This document shows, piece by piece, positions 1 to 6,900 of a stretch of DNA of 64,000 nt. Under the pieces are notes generated by a model. That model did not search any database, was not told the origin of the DNA, and saw only the letters and a program-made list of their open reading frames with translations. Position 1 is the first letter of the stretch. Each line of letters begins with the position of its first letter. Source of the DNA: Algoriphagus sp. NG3. Its GTDB lineage: Bacteria; Bacteroidota; Bacteroidia; Cytophagales; Cyclobacteriaceae. The DNA lies in contig NZ_CP139421.1 of NCBI RefSeq assembly GCF_034119865.1, positions 2,356,001 through 2,420,000 on the forward strand, read 5' to 3'. The position numbers and the translations under genes are program-made.

Positions 1-1
1 A

Positions 2-331
2 ATCGCTACGATAGATTTAAACAGACAGCAAATCGACGGTGCCACCAAGGATATCATGAACTTGATAGACCTTAGAGCGAAATATGAGTCTTTTGGCTGG
101 GTAGTGAATGATATCTTCCAGGGCAATGACATGAAGTCTGTGATAGAAGGACTAGAGGAAGCTAAAAAGCTAAGCAGAAAAGGTAAGCCTGTGCTAAATC
201 TCCTTCATACCGAGATGGGCTATGGAGTGGATTTCATGGTAGGGACACATAAATGGCATGGCGTAGCACCAAGTGATGAGCAATTGGAAGAGGCTTTGGC
301 CCAATTACCGGAAACCTTGGGCGATTATTGA
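2..331 (+). CDS. transketolase, N-terminal subunit (3' part only)
   Basis: The frame is open from base 2, so the start lies before the window. An internal ATG at 56 is not the likely start, because the residues before it (IDLNRQQIDG) continue the family. What remains is the end of the thiamine-diphosphate-binding half of a split transketolase, which acts in the non-oxidative pentose phosphate pathway in the cytosol. The motif THKWHGVAPSDEQ close to the C-terminus is typical of this subunit. The partner C-terminal subunit follows 37 bp downstream on the same strand, so the two halves should form one operon and one enzyme. The role is well supported by the neighbour; the N-terminal sequence is not visible. 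Confidence 0.93.
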   Translation: MATIDLNRQQIDGATKDIMNLIDLRAKYESFGWVVNDIFQGNDMKSVIEGLEEAKKLSRKGKPVLNLLHTEMGYGVDFMVGTHKWHGVAPSDEQLEEALAQLPETLGDY

Positions 332-368
332 TCAAAGCTATTTTTAGACCCTTCAACAAAAAGAAAAC

Positions 369-1337
369 ATGGAAAAGACATTGGATTTAAAATTCAACTA
401 TACAGAAAAAAAAGATACACGCTCAGGATTTGGTGATGGCTTTCTGGAAGCCGGACGTAAAAATCCGAATGTGGTAGGACTTTGTGCTGATCTGATCGGT
501 TCATTGAAAATGGGAGCATTCCAAAAGGAATTCCCTGAAAGATTCTTCCAGACAGGTATCGCAGAAGCCAATATGATGGGCATTGCTGCCGGACTGTCCA
601 TAAACGGGAAAATTCCTTTCACCGGGACGTTTGCCAATTTCTCAACCGGACGTGTATATGATCAGATTCGGCAATCGATCGCATACTCCAGCAAAAACGT
701 AAAAATCTGTGCATCCCACGCGGGGTTGACGCTAGGAGAAGATGGTGCAACACACCAGATTCTGGAAGATGTGGGTATGATGAAAATGCTTCCTCATATG
801 ACAGTAATCAATCCTTGCGATTACAATCAGACTAAAGCCGCAACCATTGCTATAGCAGATTATGAAGGGCCGGTATATTTACGATTTGGGCGTCCTTCCT
901 GGCCGATTTTCACTGATCCGGCTCAGAAGTTTGAGATTGGCAAGGCTTGGAAAATGATCGAAGGAACTGATGTGACTATTTTCGCAACTGGTCATTTGGT
1001 ATGGGAAGCAGTAGTAGCTGAGGCTATGCTGAGAAACGAAGGAATTTCTGCTGAGGTGATCAACATCCATACGATCAAGCCATTGGATGAAGAGGCTATT
1101 TTAGACTCTGTGGCCAAAACAGGGTGCGCAGTGACTGCTGAGGAGCATCAGTACAATGGTGGGCTTGGTGACAGTGTGGCACAGACGTTGGCCAGACATA
1201 ATCCGGCACCGGTGGAATATGTAGGTGTAAATGACAGCTTCGGTGAGTCAGGAACCCCTACCCAGCTATTGGACAAGTACGGACTGGACGCAGCGAATAT
1301 TGTAGCGGCTGCCAAGAAAGTGTTGGCTAGAAAGTAA
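369..1337 (+). CDS. transketolase, C-terminal subunit
   Basis: A 322-residue pyrimidine-binding plus C-terminal domain subunit that pairs with the upstream N-terminal subunit to transfer two-carbon ketol units between sugar phosphates. The family hallmark FQTGIAEANMMGIAAGLS, with the conserved glutamate that activates thiamine diphosphate, is near residues 57-74. The transketolase C-terminal domain runs from about residue 190 to the end (GHLVWEAVV, GGLGDSVAQ, GESGTPTQLLDKYGL). Split transketolases of this size are common in Bacteroidota and Archaea. The family resembles 1-deoxyxylulose-5-phosphate synthase C-terminal halves, but the two-subunit arrangement favours transketolase. A MITE-like element begins 3 bp after the stop and separates the gene from its terminator. 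Confidence 0.95.
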   Translation: MEKTLDLKFNYTEKKDTRSGFGDGFLEAGRKNPNVVGLCADLIGSLKMGAFQKEFPERFFQTGIAEANMMGIAAGLSINGKIPFTGTFANFSTGRVYDQIRQSIAYSSKNVKICASHAGLTLGEDGATHQILEDVGMMKMLPHMTVINPCDYNQTKAATIAIADYEGPVYLRFGRPSWPIFTDPAQKFEIGKAWKMIEGTDVTIFATGHLVWEAVVAEAMLRNEGISAEVINIHTIKPLDEEAILDSVAKTGCAVTAEEHQYNGGLGDSVAQTLARHNPAPVEYVGVNDSFGESGTPTQLLDKYGLDAANIVAAAKKVLARK

Positions 1338-1339
1338 AA

Positions 1340-1627
1340 TAGGGCATGCTGAAAAACGCCAGTAATAAATCAAAAGCTATCATTTCGAATGATTAACCCT
1401 TTTTTCATGCGTAGGGTTTTTAAGCAAGTGCAAGCTTATTGAGGAGAATAGGCCTTTATCCATGCATCAGAAAATCTCAAAGTCGAGATTTTCGGGCTAG
1501 TCTCAGGCATACCATCTTCTATGTTGGCCTCATTCGAGGTATCATCATACATCTTTACTCGGCCGCCTTGAACCTGCCTGTCCGGTAGGCAGGCCTGGCA
1601 TACCTGAGACTTTTTCAGCAAGCCCTA
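1340..1627. mobile_element. MITE-like element, family 1, copy A
   Basis: A 284-bp non-coding element bounded by imperfect 16-bp inverted repeats, AGGGCATGCTGAAAAA (1341-1356) and TTTTTCAGCAAGCCCT (1611-1626), with TA at each outer edge as expected for TA-targeting IS630/mariner-type elements. Copies B (9476-9742) and C (38379-38532, truncated) share most of the interior. It carries a nested palindrome at 1573-1593 that copy B lacks. No transposase is encoded, so mobility would need one supplied in trans. The TA may be part of the inverted repeat and not a true duplication. Confidence 0.75.
1573..1593. repeat. nested REP-like palindrome (CCTGCCT ... AGGCAGG)
   Basis: Two 7-bp complementary arms around a 7-nt loop (GTCCGGT). 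Copy B of the surrounding element reads straight through this point (CCTTGAAACTGGCATA), so the palindrome appears as an insertion of about 21 bp. Related palindromes lie at 1771-1791, 3064-3082, 15149-15168 and 31156-31178. Confidence 0.7.
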
Positions 1628-1677
1628 AAATAATCAGGATGCAGCTTCTGCGGAAGCAACATAAACCATAAATAGAT

Positions 1678-1712
1678 AAAACCACAGTTTGGAAACAGGC
1701 TGTGGTTTTTTA
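1678..1712 (+). terminator. rho-independent terminator of the transketolase operon
   Basis: A 10-bp stem (AAAACCACAG/CTGTGGTTTT) with a 12-nt loop, followed by a T-run. It lies 340 bp after the transketolase stop because MITE copy A sits in between. The A-run on the left may let it work in both directions. Confidence 0.75.
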
Positions 1713-1715
1713 ATT

Positions 1716-1937
1716 ATTGTGATCATCCACAAAAATGCCTATAGTCATATTTTCTTTGTTTTACTGGATGCCTGCTTGGCCGGTAGGCAGGGAAGACCTG
1801 ACCCGTCAGACAGGCATGGAGGACGATACTTCGACTTCGCTCAGTACAAGTGACCGAAGTGGCCTTGACCTCTAGTGTTGTGGGAATTCGAGTATGCTTT
1901 TTATTGCTTTAGTGGCAGAAAAGCAGATATACATATT
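1716..1937. mobile_element. MITE-like element, family 2, copy 1
   Basis: Family 2 is defined by edges resembling ATATGATTATCCGC on the left and GCGGATATACATAT on the right, which are near-complementary, plus shared interior blocks (AATGATGCC, TTTGTTTTACTGG, GAAGACCGAAG, ATTGCTTTA). Copy 1 has diverged edges (TGTGATCATCCAC and GCAGATATACATATT) and contains a 21-bp palindrome at 1771-1791 (arms CCTGCTT/AGGCAGG). It also carries CTTCGACTTCGCTCAG, a string seen again at 16563. No coding capacity. Confidence 0.6.
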
Positions 1938-1954
1938 ACTTATACGATTAAGTT

Positions 1955-2060
1955 AATTACTGATCGTGCCGTTGGCACTCTTTTGGGGATACAAGTATTG
2001 AAAACCCAGAATTTCGCTTCGCTGTATTCTGGGTTGATATCGTGAATGCCGTTGGCATTC
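1955..2060 (+). repeat. composite REP-like element (GTGCCGTTGGCAC type)
   Basis: An array of three palindromes: GTGCCGTTGGCAC (1966-1978), a hairpin with arms AACCCAGAAT/ATTCTGGGTT (about 2003-2036), and AATGCCGTTGGCATT (2044-2058). The flank ATTACTGATC before the first palindrome recurs, inverted, at about 3522 and 21710. The arrangement resembles REP elements that depend on RAYT (REP-associated tyrosine) transposases. No such transposase is in the window. The remaining sequence to 2287 holds only a palindrome at 2171-2192 (CTTGAAAAA/TTTTTCAAG) and no gene. Confidence 0.6.
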
Positions 2061-2287
2061 TTTGATAAGCCATTAAATATTAACGTTGCATTACTTGGTT
2101 GATACGGTTTATACCGCTGGGATTGCTTAAAAGGTTACCAAGCAACCCAATGCAAAATGGTAGCTAAAATCTTGAAAAAAATATTTTTCAAGACCAATGA
2201 AATTCATTTCTTTGAACTGTAATCAGCTTTGATCGAACCATCAAAATTGAAGTCTAAACTTACCACACCACCCGCCCTAGCCTATTC

Positions 2288-2827
2288 ATGATCAAACTAA
2301 CTGAAGACCTGAGTATTGCCAGGATAAATCCTGAAGAACAGCCTGAATTGATAGAGCTGATGAAGGAAATCTATATACCTTCCTATAAACATATCTGGTC
2401 AGATGATGGGAAGTGGTATTTGGATCAGATGTACAACCCAGAGATTTTCAAACAGGATCTGGCTAATCCAAACAGTCATTATTACTTTGTCCTCTATGAG
2501 GGCTGGAGAATAGGCGTGCTTAAATACGATTTTCCCGAATCTCCGGAAGTAGTACACTTTCCCAATGCTCTCAAACTGCATAGATTATACCTGAGCAAGG
2601 ATTATCAAGGCCGGGGTATAGCCGCCCAACTTATGAGATGGGTGGAAGCCGTGGCCAGAGAACGAGGCCTTCAATACATGTGGCTGGAAGTGATGGACAC
2701 TCAGCTGCAGGCGCAGAAGTTTTATAGAAAAGTGGGGTTCGAATGGATCTTTACCTACCACTTGGATTATACGAAAATGCTCAGCAAATACAGGGGAATC
2801 CAGATTTGGAGAAAATCGCTGAATTGA
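2288..2827 (+). CDS. GNAT-family N-acetyltransferase
   Basis: A 179-residue cytosolic protein of the GCN5-related acetyltransferase fold, expected to transfer an acetyl group from acetyl-CoA to an amine. The acetyl-CoA-binding motif A is visible near residues 98-120 (LHRLYLSKDYQGRGIAAQLM, with Q-G-R-G-I-A as the pyrophosphate loop). Motif B follows with LEVMDTQLQAQKFYRKVGFE. The substrate cannot be read from sequence. The ATG at 2288 gives the usual family length. The gene stands alone between repeat-rich gaps, so it has no operon context, and it may be accessory. Confidence 0.9.
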   Translation: MIKLTEDLSIARINPEEQPELIELMKEIYIPSYKHIWSDDGKWYLDQMYNPEIFKQDLANPNSHYYFVLYEGWRIGVLKYDFPESPEVVHFPNALKLHRLYLSKDYQGRGIAAQLMRWVEAVARERGLQYMWLEVMDTQLQAQKFYRKVGFEWIFTYHLDYTKMLSKYRGIQIWRKSLN

Positions 2828-3416
2828 AGTTGGAGGTTAGAAGTGGGAAGTTGGAAGTTGGAAGTAAGAAAGATGAAATCTAAAAACTGAATGAGTCTGA
2901 AGACGGGCACTAGATCATTTCGAGACTTAACATTTGATTGTCAACCGCACAAAATGGAATGCCATTGTAATGTCATCTCTCTCCGCCGCGGCGGAGAGAT
3001 CTAAAGCTATGCTACATTCATCACAATTCCCAAACACGTCATTGGTACGGGCAGAGGGAGGAGCCTGCCTACGGTAGGTAGGAAATCTCCACCATCAATT
3101 GGAATGTGGCTTTAGCCCATTCCAAAAAGAGAAAACCCCAACTCCCATGGGGCTTTAGCCCACATCTAAACCCATTATCGGTGTGATTGATTCTCATTTC
3201 ATTCAAAGATGTATGAGGTGGCTAAAGCCGGAAAACATCTGCCGATGGGTATTGACCTCCAGCTAAAGCAGGAGGGAATTGATGAGGTATGATTGCCCCC
3301 TTTGACAATGGATCTATTTCATAAAAGGAACTTGAAGTTAAAGGGGGAGTTTGGCAGGTGCTGGATTTGGCGCTGAGATAGAAATTAGTCGTTCGTGTCA
3401 CAGGAACTCTGGTGTA

Positions 3417-3522
3417 GGATGCCAAAGGCATTCCAAGTGCCAACCGCAAATCCAGCGAAGCGAAATTTGGGGGAACTAGAACACCGATGAATACATAAGA
3501 GTGCCAACGGCACGATCAGTAA
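3417..3522 (-). repeat. composite REP-like element, inverted copy
   Basis: Inverted and degraded counterpart of the array at 1955-2060. It has TGCCAAAGGCA near 3420, a degraded GTGCCAACCGCA, CCAGCGAAGCGAAATTTGGG, and GTGCCAACGGCAC followed by GATCAGTAAT (about 3511-3533). Confidence 0.5.
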
Positions 3523-3633
3523 TAAACAGAATCTGGATTAGCATATTATCCTCTGGATAATACAATCCTTACTACACCCCACAATTGGATTTACAAACCT
3601 TGCCTTTCACAAAGAGGATTAGCCATATTTAAG

Positions 3634-3930
3634 GGCAGTCTGAAGACGGCATTGTTATAGGCACAAGCCCGAAGACTTTGCGCCAACTAATCTAATAACC
3701 AAGTCTGGTTCAAGTCTATTGACTTGGACCCAAAATACTGCAGTCTCCAGACTGCCTTTCATTGATCGTAGCCTTTGTCAATAACCTCTGCTTAAAACTC
3801 AATGTCAAATTGTGCATAGTGGAAGCATATATCTGAATGTAAAATGTATAGCAGTCCGAAGACTGCATTTTCCCCGGCTCAAGTCATGAGACTTGCGCCA
3901 ATTAGGTCAAGAAGGCTTGCGTCAACTACG
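3634..3930. repeat. REP-like array with GCAGTC/GACTGC and CAAGTC/GACTTG palindromes
   Basis: At least five short palindromes in 300 bp: GCAGTCTGAAGACGGC (3635-3650, degraded), CAAGTCTATTGACTTG (3711-3726), GCAGTCTCCAGACTGC (3740-3755), GCAGTCCGAAGACTGC (3851-3866) and CAAGTCATGAGACTTG (3880-3895, followed by CGCC). Two palindrome types alternate. The array ends 4 bp from the stop codon of the CHAT gene and could also serve as its 3' end structure. Confidence 0.6.
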
Positions 3931-3933
3931 TTT

Positions 3934-6900
3934 TTAATCCATTTCAGTCAAGGCGCTCTTTAATTCCAAAACAACGGTTCTAACAGTATCTGACTTTTCA
4001 GCTGATATCCTGTTCAATATAGCTTCAATAATTTCCAACTGCTCTATTTCTGCTTCTTTATGCCCCTTATGTCCCGCTTTCTTCCAAAGCATACTATAAG
4101 CATCTGTTACACTTTCGGTTCGTAGCGACGATTTACTTATAAGGAATGTAGTTAGCGTCAGACCTGCGTAATGGGCTATAGTCCAATAGTCATCCGAGTC
4201 TTTTATGTTTTGGGAGTAATCCTCATAAATTTTCTTCAAGGAAGTCAATCCTTCTTTCTGGGCTTTACTTAAATAGGTTTTCCGTTCTAACCACATTTTT
4301 AGCCGGAGAAGAACCAGCCAGTTGCAGAGCGGGTACGGATCTGAATTATTGCATCTTTCACTTGCTGATTGGTAAGCTGAAATGGCAAGATCCAAAGCCT
4401 CAAAATCTTCGTCGCCTCCTAGTAAAGTAAGCTGAAGTTTTCGTTTATAGGCACTTCCAAGAAGAGAAATCCTATTCCCTGTTTCCCCCAATAATCTACT
4501 CAAATCCAGTAGCTCCTGAATGACCGTCTCAATCACTTCCAGTGCCTTATCTATTTCAAGTTTTTTATCAACATATTGTCTCACTGCAAGCTTAGCCCGG
4601 ATATTACAATATTGCTCAAAAGCTCTCACAGAGTAACCTGCTCTTTCGGACTCAAATAGTTTCCTGTAACTAGCGCATGCCTTGCCATAATCCGTAAGAC
4701 CTGCGTAGATTCCTGCAGCCAATTCCAGAATTTTACTGCTGCTTCTGGACTTTTCCACTGCAATCCTATACATCTCCTCTACCCTAGTGCTTACATAGTC
4801 GTGGTCAAATTCATTTGCTGACATTAATTCAAGCAGATTCTCCAGTTCAATCTCAATCTCCTCCATACAAAGATCCTCATTCAATGAATCTCCTGCCCCA
4901 CCTATTATCAATTTAAAAAATGGATCTCCATAGCATTGAAACGCACCCCAGGTATTGTTTTTAAATTTTTTGAATATGGTTCTTCTAGCCTCTTTTATAG
5001 CTTTTCCAAACCCATATCCGGCAAACATGTACTTGTAAAACACCATGGAAAACTCCAGGGCCGCAGCATCATCCACTGCCCAGCCGGCCACTATAACAGC
5101 ACGCGCTCCATTATTGATGAGTTGGGTACCTATATTGGCAGCAAACTTATTGCTCTGCTGACTCATGAGCTCTGCAGAATTATCCATTTGACCCAAATAG
5201 CAGCAGTTTACAAACACTAACTCAGCAGAGGAGCTCATCCCTGCTATTTGCCCTGGAGTGAGAAAGGTATTGTGGCCGATCACCATTCCCGTGGAATTCT
5301 TGTCTCCATAGCGGAATACACCATGCCCAGCGAGGTGTATGATTTTATGGTTTTTGGAAAACAATGCCATGACTATATCCGGGGCATAGGCATTGATAAG
5401 GCTTATTGTTTGATAATCCTGACGTCTAAGTATAGTGCCTACCGCCTCCGCTTCTTGTCTAGCTCCGGGTAATTGAGTCATATAGCCCTCAAGAATAGGA
5501 TCTCCAATGATCAGCGCTGTGGGCTCAGGTACTTTCGCTATTTTCATACGGGAGTGGGAAGTAGCCAATTGTCTTACCATGCCCATATTTACGCAGAGTG
5601 GATCTGAATCCACACTCTCCATCAGCATCTCCCAAGGATAAGCTGCTGTAGCCCCATCCACAACCCAGTTGATGTTATTCAACTGCTTTATCAGTTCCTT
5701 GAACTGGAATGGGATCAGTAGCTCAAACATAGCTTTTGCTATTTCAGGAGAAAATTGATTTCTGGTAGTCATCTGCCTGAGTAAAATATCAAGGGTTTGG
5801 TCACTAGATGGTATATGTTCTACTTTTTCGCTTGCTCCGTCTGTTGTAATCGCCATCCTGATCATCTCCATATTTTCATCCTGGTGATAATTTCTGTTAA
5901 CCAAGCTTATGGTGATTCTCGTCCACCAGTCTAAGGAATTGTCCACCGGAATTCTTCGCTGTTTGCCCAAGCTGTATTTAAGCCCATTGGCATGGAAAAC
6001 AATATTAAAGTCTTTCTGACTATCTGAGCTTAAACGTTGGACAGATTTCAGGATTGTAAGAGCTCTATCGTGGTAGAGCTCTATGATTTCCACCTCCTCT
6101 ATCCCCCGTATACTTCCTTTGTAAACCTCATATATATTTCTATTCGCCCTCTGCACACCTGTTAAAATCGCCCTGATCGAACTTTCTATGGAAAGGCCTC
6201 CAAAATTGTTGGCTATGGCGATAAATGATATACCATTAAGGCTAAAATCCTGACGGGAGTCAGCTTCGGGATCTTGTTCTTTCTTAATAGTAAGATACCT
6301 AGAGACACCTTTTTCAACCGAATTGATGAGGTAATAGTTGGAAAGCTCTCCCTGAGGCCCTAACCCAATAATAACACCCCCTTTGAAAGTCGAATGTAAG
6401 GTAGAGCCACTGAGAACAGTCTGGCTGGAACCAATAGCGCCAGGATACAAGCCTAACGCATGTAATCTGCTAAGTTCCCAATTAAGATGTTTATCAATGG
6501 CACGCTCTGCATTGAGAATAGCATCGTTTTCGAAATGCCCCGCCACTACTGGATATTTGGAATATTTCAGATCCCCATGCGTCACTAGGACATTTATTGG
6601 TTTCTCATCCTGCCAGGTTTCTTCCTCTTGATGAATACCCAGTATGGTAGCTACTAGGTTTTCCTCAGAGATATCGAATACTTCCATTTCCTGAGGAACA
6701 AAGCTTTCCTGATCCCCTCTGCTTGTCGGCAAGCTATTTTGAAGCCTTTTTGTACTTCCAAAAATCAACAATTCCTCAATGGCTGTGAAAAGGTTTTTCT
6801 CTTTTGACAGATTGCCGTGCGTGACATTGGCATAATACACTTGATTGCCCGCCCTCATACTTTTAGGGATTCCTGAGGCCCAGGTGACGGATTCGTCTCC

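Larger units (their letters stand above)
2828..3933. other. gene-free repeat-rich gap
   Basis: No credible coding frame in about 1.1 kb. Contents in order: a short tandem GTTGGAAGTTGGAAGT stretch just after the acetyltransferase stop; a CCTGCCT/AGGtAGG palindrome at 3064-3082; GGCTTTAGCCC-type motifs around 3111-3225; and two REP-like arrays listed separately. The composition is a graveyard of small palindromic elements next to the CHAT gene. Confidence 0.7.

Noticed and set aside
1436..1621. 61-codon frame on the minus strand within MITE copy A
   Set aside because: It runs through the palindrome and inverted repeat, and copy B does not preserve it.
2831..2870. GTTGGAAGTTGGAAGT tandem as a possible CRISPR-like repeat
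   Set aside because: The units are about 8 bp, adjacent, with no spacers and no cas genes; it is a simple tandem repeat.
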